Shown here one piece after another: positions 1-12,018 of a DNA stretch of 64,000 nucleotides. Under the pieces are notes generated by a model that was not told where the DNA came from, did not search any database, and worked only from the letters and a program-made list of their open reading frames with translations. Numbering within the stretch: the first letter of the stretch is position 1; every line of letters begins with the position of its first letter. The DNA comes from Isoetes taiwanensis. Taxonomy: Eukaryota > Streptophyta > Lycopodiopsida > Isoetales > Isoetaceae. A program made the position numbers and the translations under genes. The stretch is from positions 124,001 through 188,000 of the forward strand of contig JAJEKV010000170.1 of NCBI GenBank assembly GCA_021234155.1, given 5' to 3'.

Positions 1-722
1 TCTGACCTGTCGGATAAGGCACCGTGTCCTTGGCCCCTAGTATACGTACCCTCTCTAGCTTATCCCAAGTACCCTTGCTGTCGCGGTCCCCGGACCTCTA
101 CCCCATCTCTGAATATCTTTGGTTCCGCGAGTGCTTTCCGGAGCAGGTGTGCTGCGTGCTAATCGCAGAGATCTGATACGTAATAGCTATTGCGCATTGC
201 ATCTGAGGGATTTCCATCCTTGTGACCCTTCTTTCTACGGTCATCCCATAGCATGTTAGCGAGAAATCGATTCCCGGATACTTAAAGGTCCTTATAACTT
301 CCATCCTTTGTCCTCTGTAATAGAAGTGCGGGATATCATCTTTGCTTGTGACGAGTTAGCAACAGCTTGGTTTTCTGGCTGGTTGGTGTCATTCTGCTAT
401 GTCACGAGGTGGTGAGCATCAAAATGTTCACGCATACTCTAGTTTGTATGAGACAATAAGCCGGATCGTGCATAGAGCAAGCTGTTATCTTGTATATGCC
501 TCACGGCAGCTGCGGGCCACCACCTCCATGTTCTTACATCCAGGTCTCCAACTTGTCAATATAGATTCCAAAAGGCATTGGAGATAACGGGCATCCCTGT
601 TTAACACCTATGGTGGACCCTAAGATGCCGACCCAGGTTTTGCAGTGGGCAAATGTAGCCATGACATTTTTTTGGGCATCCATTAATTCTTTACTCTGCT
701 TCTGAAAGAGGATTATAAGCAA
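1..722 (-). pseudogene. LINE reverse transcriptase remnant (C-terminal palm/thumb part)
   Basis: Decayed non-LTR retrotransposon coding sequence read on the minus strand. The clearest stretch, at 534-722, contains GVKQGCPLSP followed by a hydrophobic FGIYIDKLE block, the usual reverse-transcriptase motif before the YADD box. Further along the same strand, FYYRGQ, an EVIRTFKYPGIDF block and ERRV occur around 200-330; these correspond to the post-palm FTYLGI..F region of plant LINEs. The YADD region between them is broken by frameshifts and stops. The element runs off the left edge, so its 3' end and poly(A) are not visible. The first part (about 610-720) is also present at 29165-29280, so this LINE piece was copied together with the neighbouring 1.5-kb repeat. 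It is inactive. Confidence 0.75.
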
Positions 723-2095
723 TCATCACGATGCATGTCGACAAATGCTCCATATCTCGCACTTTCTGCTTCTCGAGCAGCGTCCGCTCTGACTTTTGCC
801 CATCTGGTAGTATACCTTAAATTGGATTTTTTACGCTTTCTGTTTAAATTGTTTATTTTGCCACACTGGATATTGTGCCCTTATGGCTGGTAAGCGGCAT
901 CAGTTATTTTCTCACTTTTTGGCTATTAATCTTTTCAAGCAAGAAAGGAATTGTGGAGGCTATAATTTGATCCGGAGAATACAACATGTTGCTAAGGAGA
1001 AGAGGGATATGGCATGAAATAGGAACAGATCAAGATGTGTAAAGGTTCTTATGTATTGGAGGTAAATCTATGGCAACACATTTGGCTTTACTTTATAGGA
1101 GGCAAAGTAAAGGTCATTTCCCCTTTCTCTCTTCCTCGTTTTTTCCTGCATTTTTATATTGCATGTACTTCTTGCAGGAAGAGCAGCAACTTGAGTGGGC
1201 TTAATCCTTTATGTTTCTAAAGCATAGTGATAAAACGAGCTTGCAAGGTCTGTTTTTATAAATACTATTCTTATGTTAGGGAATAATTGTGAAGGCTTAG
1301 CATTTTGCTATTCTCTCATATCCTACTAGATACATATCAATCTAGATTCTGAATGATATGTTTGCTAATCCACAAGGTTAGAACATGTTACTATAAAGGC
1401 GCGAACTGCATTCACTCGGACTAGAACTTGGATTTCCGAATGTTGCACATGTGCAGAAATTTTGCTTGCAATAAAAAACTAACTAGCATTCTTTGCTTGA
1501 ATTTACTTTGCACTATAATCTCCACCATAATTGCATGTATTAGATGTGCATATTAATTTAGTCCGAAATAACAAATTTTCTGCAAATATTTTTATTTTTA
1601 ACAATGTGCATTCCAAGAATATCCAATCAATGTTATATTTGTTCAAGTTTTTGAAGTTCATTGAGTTTGACTGTGCTATTTATAGTTAGTTTTATTGTGA
1701 TGGTTTTTCAAGGGGTTTGGCTGCTCAAAGACTGTAAGGTGTGAGGTTGAAACATTTTTATTAATGCATAAAGGGCAGATGAGGGTTTAAGACAACCAAA
1801 ACATTCTGAAGATTAAACACAAGCAACATACTATTTTCTAATATGTGGAGATGTTGTTTTCAGGCTTATGGGCATTTCCAAGAAGAGATAGTGCAGCATA
1901 CTGGCAGAAGAGATGGTCATAATATACTGCCAGGATAGGTAGAAAAGATGGGCATAATATACTGGCATCGTTCTTTTACGATATATTAAAAGCTCCAAAG
2001 ATGAAAATCGACTGGTCTCAGGCTCCAGCTTTTTTATTCTAGGTTCAATGATTTTGCATTTCATTTTTTTTATTTTGTTTTACAATTCATCAACT
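612..2095. repeat. 1.5-kb dispersed repeat, copy 1
   Basis: This stretch is nearly identical to 29165-30681 and in the same orientation. Shared landmarks include the LINE fragment at the start, the TTATGGCTGGTAAGCGGCAT block (about 880 and 29430), and the block around TTGCATTTCATTTTTTTTAT at the end (about 2055 and 30640). It shows small indels but no coherent reading frame apart from the reverse-transcriptase scrap at its start. Copy 2 has a 43-bp internal tandem duplication that this copy lacks, and copy 2 is cut off by a LINE at about 30682. It could be a segmental duplication or the body of an unclassified transposon. Confidence 0.8.
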
Positions 2096-5000
2096 TCCTT
2101 ATTTCTTCTAAAACGTATCAGTTTGTGTGTCTACATAACTCTTTAGAGTAAAACTCTTAAACTTGGCTCTCTTCTTTAGGTTGTTTTGCTATCAAATCTT
2201 GACTCTACATATTCTGATTCTAATTCGACGATGATTCTCTGACATTAGGCTTTTCGGTAGTTTTGTGATTCGGGTATGTCAACATGACACAGTTCGACTA
2301 TAGAAATGTAGCAATTTGCCAGATATATCCATGTATGCTATGAATAGCTTCTGATTTACTTAATTCAAAATATTTGTTGAGCATAACCTTGAGATTTGGA
2401 TTTATCTTTACAGCATTAACTTCAAATATGTCTTCTATATGGGTCTTTGCAGGTTAGAATGCTCTGTATAACTATTTTTACCTGTAGTTTTCAATCCTCA
2501 AATTCTGGTATTGTTCTATGCTACCGGGGCAAATGTATTTGAGAGGTTGCACATGTTATTAGGTTGTTTTGTGCACATGATACATCCAATTGCTCTGTGC
2601 ATGCATTTAAGATTTAGTCGTGATTAGGCTTCTTAGATTCTAAATGTGCAGCATGCGATACAATGCAATTTCCCGCATTGCAATGTAGCATGTGACAAAC
2701 CTGGAATCATTTGATTATTTTGTTTATGTGGAATTGGCCCAGCATATGGGAATCTTCAATCATCACATTTATTGCTTTAATTTTCACAGAGAATATGTGC
2801 TTTTTGCGTTATTTTGACTATCGTTCTCAAATATATATGTGTTCTCCATCCTGGCAAGTTAGGGGTATTATATATTGACTTTATATTTAGCTCTTCATTT
2901 GTTATTATTCTCATCACCTACTTGATAGATGTAGAATCTGAAGTATTTTTTTTAATTGGGGGATCAAAATGGTAGAGAAATTTGGCTACGGTTTCAACAA
3001 GATAAAGAGATGGTCTTACATGCTACATTCATTTCTCCTTGCAAGAATATATCTTTGAGGTGCATTTGCAATGTGGCCTCCCTACCGTATTTCAGATTTG
3101 TTATTCTTTTTAGCTTTTGAGCTTCCATTCATTGATGCATTTTGAGTATAGCCCTCTAAATATATCTTCAATTCATATTAGGAAGTATTATAGAATAGCT
3201 TGAGTAGCATGAATAGCTTGAGCATTTGCCTAGATTTGTTGTGCTTTCTCATGCAGAAATGTAGACAGTCATGGTTGTTTCTGATCTTATGGTTGATCAA
3301 ATATGTAGTTTGAAAATTAAGATACGAGATCATGTAATTTACTCCTCCATCATTTTGTAGTTATGCAATAGTTGTCAACAATGTTTTATATCCATCATTT
3401 TGTAGTTATGCAATAGTTGTCAACAATGTTTTATATTGAGATTTTCAAGCTCTGGATGTGCATATTCTTAAGAAATGTAGCAGTAAATTGATTAAACAAG
3501 CAGCGGCATCTAAGGATATCTTATCTTCGTTCGTTCAGTTATTAAATAGCATCAGGTATTGACCAATGCCCTTACAATCAGATCTTCCTCCTTTTGCTTT
3601 TCCTCGAGCATTTTGCACATCTAGGCTAATGCACGCATATGAAAAAACTATCAAAGTTAAACAACAATGAGGGTGAAAAAGGTTTCGCAAACTGAGGAAT
3701 ATGCACACCATACAGTTCATTGTGTATTTCATAAATAGAAAATATCTATTTACCTCAGATATAGTTGCAGGTTTTGGTTTCTTTGAGATTTGTGTAAAAA
3801 CTGATCCCTGTCCAAGTTGGACCTTCTCTAAATATTGGCTGCATATATATGCTACTGCATAATGAAGTTTTTACAGATACAATTTGGAAATTTCAATGTA
3901 CAGTGAATGAGGTATGGTTCATATCGAGGAGCTCTTTTGCATCTCATGTTCAAACATTGAGCAGGCTCAGATCAAACTAATTTGTGGAGAGTGGTCGACA
4001 TAAAGCTTAGGTTTCTCTTTTAAAGCAATGATGACTATTGTAATGATTTTGAACAATGTCTGTGATTGACGTATGCTATAAATACGCAGGCTTAATCCAT
4101 GATGTGTTGCTTCATGGTGTTCCTGAAGAAGAGGTTCATTGTGTGGGTTCAGAAAGCCAGAGAAGCTTTAAATGCATGAAATTTTCTTATGGAGGAAGAT
4201 GAATCAGATAGCATCTAAAATTGTGATTTTGAAGAACAATGTTCTTGGAAGAAAACTACAGTGTGGCCGTATGGCTTTGGCATCCTTTGTAGCCAGCATT
4301 TTTCTTTCCCTCTATTCTCTATATGTTTCTTGGGCATTGATTTTTCTCTCCAAGTCCCATGGAAGTAAACACAAAACTGTATATACTAACTTACAATAGT
4401 CATGTTGCACTGGTTTTATACGTCTACGATTGTTCAGAATTTTCCATGAATTATATGCTAGGAAAGGAAAGGCAGGAGCTCCTCTTTTGAACGGAGTTAA
4501 TTTTGCAATAGAAATATCAGGTTACCTTGAAAGGTATGGTGATCATGAGCTTCGGAAAAAGGGAATTTTTTGTACAATTTTGAATAAGTGCAAAAGTTCG
4601 TGAACAATATAATCAGACTAGATGGACAGATGGAGTACAGAAATGGACCAGCAGGAGTATAGTCAGGTTGTTGCTAAAATAAAGTAATACATTGTGGGCT
4701 GGTAAAACTTCTGAACTTGCCTCCTATTCAATGATATTTTACTCAAGCGAGATGCCATCTCATTCTAACTTAATTGATTTACTTCTTTTTTTGCTTATGC
4801 AGGTGATATCCTCCATTCCGACCATGTAACTTGCACATCTGGTAGAGATCTCTACGTTTCTCTTTCATTTATTTATTAGCGACAGAGCTATTAATTTTGC
4901 TGCATTGCATGTACTGGGCTCAAGCATGCCATGACCAGGTAATATGTTAACCTTCTCCATTTCTTTTAAAGGACTGTCCCTACTGATCGTATATTATTTT

Positions 5001-5480
5001 CCCCTGCAGTTCTGGCCCCATGTCATCCAGCATCTGAATCAACATTTGAGCTTTGGAAGGTTGAGCAACAAGGATGCTACTAAATATGTGTTCTGGACTG
5101 CTACTAAGTATGTGCTGCTACATTGGTACATTGCTCACATGTTTACTACAAGATTCTACATGTTCGCATTTACTGTGGTAAATAAGGCTTTGGTTCTTTA
5201 TAACTAAGCCATGTAGGCTTCACTTTCCAGTTTTTTATTGAGAAATTTACTATAGGATTCCACGTGTTCGCACTTAAGAAGTTTACCACAAGATTTCATC
5301 TCTTGATTAGCACGAGAGTGTTTGATTCTATATATCAATTGTTCCCTCCAATTTTAATGCTCACTCTATTGTGCGTAATAGATGTTAAATTTGCACTCTA
5401 ATAGTACGAGTTTGCACTTAACTTATAGTTGAAATTCTAAATATCTTAATCCAATGTAGTTTTTCCAAGGGTGCGAGTGC
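2096..5480. other. AT-rich region without a recognisable gene
   Basis: I find no coding sequence with family resemblance here; the open frames are short and of low quality. The only distinct structure is a perfect 45-bp tandem duplication at 3346-3435. Many T-rich tracts resemble intron or decayed transposon DNA. Confidence 0.5.
3346..3435. repeat. 45-bp tandem duplication
   Basis: Two adjacent identical copies (period 45) beginning TCCATCATTTTGTAG, at 3346-3390 and 3391-3435. Nothing indicates function; replication slippage is the simplest origin. Confidence 0.9.
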
Positions 5481-5493
5481 ATTCAAACTCATA

Positions 5494-5604
5494 TTTGGAG
5501 ATGTTAAGTCTTTGTAAAGCAATTGCACCCAAATTTGGAGATGTTAAGTCTTTGTAAAGCAATTGCACCCAAACTTATACTTGGAGATGTTAAGTCTTTG
5601 TGAA
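5494..5604. repeat. 40-bp tandem repeat, about 2.5 copies
   Basis: The unit starts TTTGGAGATGTTAAGTCTTT and includes GTAAAGCAATTGCACCC. It is present at 5494-5533 and 5534-5573, with a partial third copy from 5581 after an 8-base interruption. It is noncoding. Confidence 0.9.
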
Positions 5605-5825
5605 ATGTCGAGTTGGAGATTTTAAATAATTGAATTTTCCAGGTATGTCTTCCCATGTTGCATTCCTTTGGTGCAGTCTTGCACAACAATGCAACCCATA
5701 TACAAAAATCATATAGGCAACGAGAACATTCGTGAGCTTCATATAGGGTGGGCAACAAATTACTAGAGGCAACAACAACATTCATAAGGTTCATATAGGT
5801 GTATTTGTATTTGATGCCCAAACAT

Positions 5826-5844
5826 TGCCCAGCATTGCTGGGCA
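5826..5844. repeat. TGCCCAGC hairpin family member
   Basis: TGCCCAGCATTGCTGGGCA: 9-base perfect inverted arms around one central base. Relatives lie at 6074, 9062, 9238, 13093 and 42172. Confidence 0.85.
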
Positions 5845-6073
5845 TTGTTCCTACTAAGCTATATCGATATTGAATATAAGGTCCAAACATATCAAGTATA
5901 ATAGGCAAATCGGATACAACTGTGCATATCTAAAATAATAGACTATACTATCACAGAGGTGTAATAAACTATACTATCATGTGCCTCCCTTACAAAAACT
6001 AGAATTACAGAGCGAGCATATTTTGGGCACACTTCTCTCATTGCGGCCCACAACATTTAACACCCTCAATTTA

Positions 6074-6092
6074 TGCCCAACAATGCTGGGCA
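6074..6092. repeat. TGCCCAGC hairpin family member (imperfect)
   Basis: TGCCCAACAATGCTGGGCA: same 19-base palindrome with mismatches in the inner arm. Confidence 0.75.
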
Positions 6093-7470
6093 CCATTTAA
6101 TACAATGATTTTCTCTAAGAAATTTAATAACAAATAGACATAAGATGGATCTCTCTCACGCGTATCAACGTTTGTCAATTCATTAACTTTGTTGCTTTGA
6201 AAGATCATTTCTTCTGGCGGCATGTGTGTTTCATATAAGATTAGTTCATTGTGTGTTTACATTTAAAACCACAGTTTGCTTTCATCTCTTATTATAATGT
6301 TTTAGTGTAAGTGTTGGACCCAACCCTAATTTGGACGGCCCAGATTTGATCAAGTCAATGGAGGAGATGATGCCATGTCAGATTTTTTAAGATAACATGG
6401 GTTTTTTTTTGCTAGTGTTAGCGAGGGCGGCAGTGGCACCTTCGAGCTGCTAGCTCCTCCTGCGGCTATGGCGCCTTCGAGCTGCTGGCTCCTCCTCCAG
6501 AACGCACCTTCTGGAACAATCTCTGGGTTGCGGACTGCGGATGGTTCAGCTGGGCACTGGCCGCCTGTTCTGATCCCTACTCTAGCCGTGGAGGTGGATC
6601 AACTGCTGCTTATGGCTTGGACATGGCTATGGCGGAAGTTAAGTCAGAGGTAACTGTTGCTACATCTCTTGCTGAATCCGTTGAGGCCTTAAAAGTCGGG
6701 CCTGGTTACAGAAAACCCTGTAGATCATTTTGGTGAATAGAGAGCAAAGATAAGCTATCAAGATTTGTTGCACCTTTGTTAGCGTGAGAAAAACCACAAA
6801 TTGATGCACTTCCGATCTATCCAGAACTGGCATCTGATGTAGAAATTGCAGCAGCGACAAAGCCAGAAATGTGTTGAGGTAATAACCATCTGTATCATCC
6901 TGTTGTGGAATGACATTCTTGATATTTCTAGGATCCAACAAAGGTACCTTATTTCCGATCCCAGCTATGGCCAAAAACCTTTGACAATTATATGTTAAGG
7001 ACGTCAAGGTATGAACCTAAATACCAGAACACTAGGAGTTATTCTCAAACATTGATCTCTAAATTTATCTGTGTTTGCGTGGCTTTTGCTTCTGCGAAAG
7101 AATTCCATCAACAGCAAGACTACCACGTCTCTGGCTTTTGCTTTTGCTTGGCTTTTTCTTCTGCAGTCGTTTATTTAAGTGCAGGTAAAAAAGATTTTTC
7201 TTTTATCAAATTATATTTACTGAGGCATATAAGGTCTGGTGTTCTGTTGTGTAAAATAAGATTTTTATCTTTCTTTTATTTGAAGTGGGCCTCCTGCAAT
7301 GCAGGTATACAAAGGTTGCTTTTTTGGTTCGTGTCCTCTCCCACATAATGTATGATCTCATTTCAGTCCATTTTGTTATTACATAATGCAGGACTTGGAG
7401 GCAACACCATGTTAATGGTTAATATTGTATTCATAATGCCACCATAGATAGATCTGTAAGATACCTGCTA

Positions 7471-7693
7471 GCTACAAGGGATCATCGTTGTTCAACGACG
7501 TCGAGGTGTCGTTAAACGACGTGTCGACGTCGTTAATAACGTCGTTATTGCGGCGTAGTTCAACGACGTCTAAACGTCATTCAACGACGTCGTGACGTAG
7601 TTCAACGACGTCTAAACGTCGAAATAATCGTCGTAATCGATACGTCATTTAACGACGTCTCGACGTCGTTGAACAATGACGATCCCTCGTAGC
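7471..7693. mobile_element. Fold-back/MITE-like element built from GACGTC units
   Basis: The 223-bp element starts GCTACAAGGGATC and ends GATCCCTCGTAGC. The outer 50 bases of each end are inverted repeats with only a few mismatches, so the whole can fold into a long hairpin. The interior is made of CAACGACGTC-type units; I count seven GACGTC hexamers and many extra ACGTC half-sites, a CpG density quite unlike the AT-rich flanks. There is no open frame. The target duplication is unclear; at most a TA is shared by the flanks. It is probably a non-autonomous DNA transposon. Confidence 0.75.
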
Positions 7694-9061
7694 ATAGACA
7701 AACACACCAGCAACTCTAAACATGGCATTTCTTTTCCATCTAATGCTCTACCAGAACAAGCAGCGGAGTATGCGGATTGATTGCGCAAATTAGTGAGGGC
7801 ACTGGAAATTTGGAAATTGGAACTGAATTCAATAACTAATGTAACATATCATAGCTAAATGGATTGTAATTTTGGAAGGCTAAATGGGAGGATCTGGGAA
7901 CATGGAAAATATAGCAAAATTGGTGCATTGTTTGTGAGCTTCTTCATTATTCCGCCTATGTACATTCTGCACATGAAATTATTTCTATTGTATATTTATA
8001 AATTAGTCAATCCCAGGCATTGGCAGTGCTGCAGAAGGGACTATCCAGACTGTTGAATGGCTATCCATAAACAGAGACAACCTGCTAATTCTTTCTCCAA
8101 AGGATTTTGACCAGATTTTGACCCCAAATATTAAATAGCTTTAGTGTTGGTGTATAGAAAGCAATGTCATACATTTTGAGTTCGAAATTATAGTATGCAG
8201 CATTGGCAATCATGTTTCCTCATATTTTACAAATTTAGTATCATAAGTGTTATGTAGGAATATGAAGTCTTATTGTTGTTTATATGATGTAAGAATTTAA
8301 AATGAACATATGTGCATGGAGCATCAGAAATTCGATGGGCAAGAGGTTATTTATAGACTTCAAATTTGAAGGCTTTCTACACCAATGAAGCATTGGAAGC
8401 ATTGCTTACGTGTTTGTGCTATGTTCTCACCATTATAATTTTCGTACTTAATTTAGAGCCTGAAGAAGATAAGTCCTAATTACAACATGTCAACTGGGGA
8501 GCTCATTCCATCTCCGGAATGGAAAATGACGCTCCAATTCCGCTCAGTAGGTCATAAAATCCCTCCTCCCCATTGCCATATTGTGGGGGGATGAAGCTAG
8601 ATCGCTGATTCCAGGACCGCTCCCAGCTCCCGGAGGTTGCAGGACACCCTAGAATCAGCTTCCCAGCTTCCACCCCCCCATACAATAGGTCTAAGTATTG
8701 CATAGACTAAGTATGCCTTTTTTTTTTAAAATGGCATGTCATAAAGATAATCGATTGTTCAGAGACTTCTAAACTCTTTAAGCAAACAACTTCTAGATTG
8801 TGTCCGTACATTGTCTATATCTAGAACTTCAAATGTGCTATTGTATTATGTCTTTGTGGAAATAAGCCCTTCCTATCTATTGAGCTTAAATATTAAACAT
8901 TTGACATTTGAATATCATTAGGCTGAAATCCCCATAATGATCATGCATTGCTACCTCATTATTTACATGTTTTCAACTTTTTGCCCAACAACGGTAGGTA
9001 GTGCGATTTCACAATGCAGTCTTATCATTTATAAGTTCCCAATGTTATAAGTTCCCACCTA

Positions 9062-9080
9062 TGCCCAACAACGCTGGGCA
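9062..9080. repeat. TGCCCAGC hairpin family member (imperfect)
   Basis: TGCCCAACAACGCTGGGCA: outer six pairs intact, inner arm mismatched. Confidence 0.75.
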
Positions 9081-9237
9081 CCTTAACTAGTCTTTCATAG
9101 GGATGTACATTTCCTATTACTATTCAACTACACTCATACACTATGCCTTTCTGCCCATTTCACCTACATCGATTTTATAAATTTTATTATCGTTGCAGAG
9201 TCTAATACCCTAAATCCATTCCACATGCTTCAAGGAA

Positions 9238-9256
9238 TGCCCGGCATCGCCGGGCA
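9238..9256. repeat. TGCCCGGC hairpin family member with paired changes
   Basis: TGCCCGGCATCGCCGGGCA: perfect 8-base arms around ATC. Relative to the family form TGCCCAGC...GCTGGGCA, both arms changed together (A to G and T to C), so pairing is kept. Confidence 0.85.
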
Positions 9257-9268
9257 CACGTTCCTAGT

Positions 9269-9983
9269 ATGAATGATTTAGTGTTTTACTACCTGGTAAG
9301 GCTTTTTACACAACATATGATGCAACTTTTAACATTACATCATAGGTTCCTGTTGATTCATGTTTGACATAATGGACATGAGATTTGTTTTCAAAATCTA
9401 GCAAGAGTTCTCGTGGAGCGTTAGCAAGTTCTGCCCTCTTGTTGCAGTAGAGGCATGATAAATTGCTCTAAGATTCTTTAGGTTTTGAATTGTCTACTGC
9501 TTAGATTCATATGTTTCCTAGATCATGCACAGTTAAGGATTTGGCGGGTGCATGGGATTGAAACCTTATGAGACCGATTTGTGCTTGTAGGATCTGCATA
9601 ATCACATGTGGTCTTCGGGTACAGCAGGCCAAGTCTGTATGTATACAATTTAAGTGAATATCTGCAGCAGAGGCCGTCTGCCAATTCCATGTACCCACCA
9701 GCATGCCATTCTTATGAGATTTGTACGTATTATGCAGCAAGCTTCATAAATTTTTTAGAGCTCTGACTAAAATGGTCTTGAGCTTAGCAAATCAAAGTGT
9801 TCATAAGAGTTCTCCACTGAGTAGAACTCACAGAGTATGTTGTAGATTATACTACTCTTACATAAAATCTGTAATAAAAATTGGAGTGCTACTGGCATCT
9901 TCTATAAATGGCACTATTGTAGATGATTCTGTACAAATGGCAAGAGTTATTATTTTTTATAAAATGGCATACGTGGTGGGTAA
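9269..9983. repeat. Direct repeat A, left copy, flanking fasciclin fragment
   Basis: About 715 bases starting ATGAATGATTTAGTGTTTTA and ending GGCATACGTGGTGGGTAA. It is repeated in the same orientation at 11278-12018 with small indels. The two copies enclose the fasciclin-gene segment, giving an A-B-A' structure. The ends are not clean TG...CA termini and there is no obvious target duplication, so an LTR origin is not demonstrated. No convincing reading frame is present. Confidence 0.8.
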
Positions 9984-11275
9984 CCAGCCCAGATAACAAG
10001 CTGACTTCAGGTAAGATTTCTATTTGCATCTGCATCCAGCCATTTTTCGAATTCAGTCCTATCTAAAATCAATCTTGGTCTTTCAGTTTTCGTTTCTTAA
10101 CTCGTAGGTTTATGACAGAAGCTTGGCTATGGCATGGAATCGGACTAGAATGGGGACTACATCGCTTAGCCAATGGCCGTTCTAAATTGCAATTATTAGT
10201 ACTTGTTCTTAAAACCCAGTAATTGGCAGGAATCATATTTCGGCAGAGATTGTTGCAGGAAAGGCCATAACCAAATTCAAGACTTTGCATTTCAGACTTT
10301 GGCTTCATTGTATAAGAAATAAAGTAGAAAAAAGAATAGCATCAAAATAATACATAGGGGATCCTTAAACAAATGACAATCTAACGGGCACCATAAATTC
10401 TATGGATGGGAAGATGTGAACGATTTCGTGTCCGCATTAGTAAATTACAGTGGATACAGTGAAATGGCAGAGCTTCTGGTCAATCTAACATCTTTTGCTT
10501 GGGATTTAGAAAGGCTTATAAATGAAGGACATAAACTCACTCTCCTAGCCAAATGATCAGGCCATAGACCTCGTAACTACTGAGCAACTTAATGGCCCTG
10601 GTGGTGTTGAAGCTTTGCTCATGTATCATGTCATTCCTGAGTACCAAACTGAAGAAAGTCTCTACAATGTTGTAAGACGGTTTGGCAAGGTTCATTATTC
10701 TACCCTAAGGTTGCCTCACAAGATTATGGCTCAGGAATCTGATGGATCTGTTCAGTTTGGAGAAGGTGAAAGTGCAGCTCTTGTATATGATCATGATATT
10801 TTTACAGATGATAGATAGATAGATAGATAGTATTTTAACGTCACGCCACTAGGCAGCATCCAACTGGACATGTGACCACTTATCTATTCAAGGTATCAAT
10901 AAGGTTCTCTCTCCGCCTGAATTAAAGGCCGCAACAGCTCCTGCGTCCTCGACTAAAGAAAGAGACTTGTATGAATCTGAGGAAGCTCAGGCATCAGAAG
11001 GTATGTCATTATTTAATATCTTTAAAAAATTGCATTGGTTTCACTCATACTTAAAAGGTTGTGTTTCTTTATCGACATTGTTTTGGGATCTTAAGTGAGA
11101 CTCCCTAATTCACCTTACTCTCTCTGACTTAGTACTTATTGCTTTTTATAATCCTGACATTGCCTCTGAATCTGTTCACATCATAAACTTAGATCCCCAG
11201 ATTCAATTCTAACATTTCGATTTGTGTTTCTGAAGGTAAAGGAAATTTGACAAACAATGTCCGTCAATGGCTCCA
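9984..11275 (+). pseudogene. Fasciclin-like arabinogalactan protein 3' exons, copy 1 (pseudogene)
   Basis: Encodes the second FAS1 domain of an FLA15-18/SOS5-type cell-wall glycoprotein. From about 10416 the plus strand gives VNDF.SALVNYSGYSEMAELL, then LTLLA, then a frame carrying MYHVIPEYQTEESLYN, VRRFGKVHYSTLRLPHK and GSVQFGEGES, the hallmark order of this subfamily. A 2-base loss near 10550 shifts the frame. A 60-base insertion with a GATA run at 10808-10870 adds a stop. The exon resumes as SIQGINKVLSPPELKAA and ends at 11000 before GTATGT. The next exon starts at 11236 (after TCTGAAG) and is cut at 11275 where repeat A' begins. Promoter, signal peptide and the first FAS1 domain are absent, and introns are kept, so it arose by DNA-level duplication. 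Confidence 0.85.
10806..10829. repeat. GATA microsatellite
   Basis: Run of GATA units inside fasciclin copy 1, absent from copy 2; part of a roughly 60-base insertion that truncates the frame. Confidence 0.9.
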
Positions 11276-11277
11276 CA

Positions 11278-12018
11278 TATGAATGATTTAGTGTTTTACT
11301 ACCTGGTAAGGCTTTTTACACAACATATGATGCAACTTTGAACATTACATCATAGGTTCCTGTTGATTCATGTTTGATATAATGGACAATTGCTTTGTTT
11401 TCAAAATCTAGCAAGAGTTCTCGTGGTGGTGTTGTTGCAGGATAAATGAGCGTTAGCAAGTTCTGCCCTCTTGTTGCAGTAGAGGCATGACAAATTGCTC
11501 TAAGATTCTTTAGGTTTTTAATTGGCCACTGCTTAGATTCATATGTTTCCTGGATCATGCACAGTTAAGGATTTGGTGGGTGCATGAGATTGAAACCTTA
11601 TGAGGCCGATTTGTGCTTGTAGGATCTGTATAATCACATGTGGTAGGCCAAGTCTGTATGTATACAATTTAAGTGAATATCTGCAGCAGAGGCTGTCTGC
11701 CAATTCCATGTACCCACCAGCATGCCATTCTTATGAGATTTGTACGTATTATGCAGCAAGCTTCATAATTTTTTTAAAGCTCTGACTAAAATGGTCTTGA
11801 GCTCCGTGATTGCTCAGCGATTAGCAAATCAAAGTGTTCATAAGAGTCCTCCATTGAGTAGAACTCACAGAGTATGTTGTAGATTATACTACTCATACAT
11901 AAAATCTGTAATAAAAATTGGAGCCCTACTGGCATCTTCTATAATTGGCACTATTGTAGACGATTCTGTACAAATGGCAAGAGTTATTATTTTTTATAAA
12001 ATGGCATACGTGGTGGGT
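11278..12018. repeat. Direct repeat A', right copy
   Basis: Same sequence and orientation as 9269-9983. It differs by a few short indels, for example an extra GGTGGTGTTGTTGCAGGAT-like stretch near 11425 and a GTGATTGCTCAGCG stretch near 11805, and continues into unrelated sequence after GTGGTGGGTAA. Confidence 0.8.

Larger units (their letters stand above)
5605..7470. other. No recognised gene; two TGCCCAGC hairpins and a GC-richer island
   Basis: Contains hairpin-family members at 5826-5844 and 6074-6092, about 250 bases apart and perhaps ends of a small element. At 6420-6660 base composition rises and a 27-base block (GCACCTTCGAGCTGCTAGC...) is repeated with period 35. An open frame of 61 codons starts at 6468, but I do not recognise its product; it may be a decayed exon. 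The rest is AT-rich. Confidence 0.5.
7694..9268. other. No recognised gene; hairpin-family copies at right end
   Basis: AT-rich sequence with no coding resemblance. A GC-richer patch at 8500-8690 (imperfect inverted segments around GGAATGGAAAATGACGCTCC) may be a transposon scrap. Three members of the TGCCCAGC hairpin family lie at 8982-9002 (degenerate), 9062-9080 and 9238-9256, the last directly beside the flanking repeat that begins at 9269. Confidence 0.5.

Noticed and set aside
4944-5207. 87-codon plus-strand frame
   Set aside because: No conserved features; a chance frame in AT-rich DNA.
5504-5908. 134-codon minus-strand frame
   Set aside because: It runs through a 40-bp tandem repeat and a TGCCCAGC hairpin, with no family resemblance.
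7479-7690. CRISPR-like array of GACGTC units
   Set aside because: Units are short, irregular and arranged as an inverted repeat; there are no unique spacers, and the genome is a plant's.
9269-12018. LTR retrotransposon with captured fasciclin gene as a firm call
   Set aside because: The direct repeats lack TG...CA ends, no primer-binding site or target duplication was seen, and introns are retained in the captured part.
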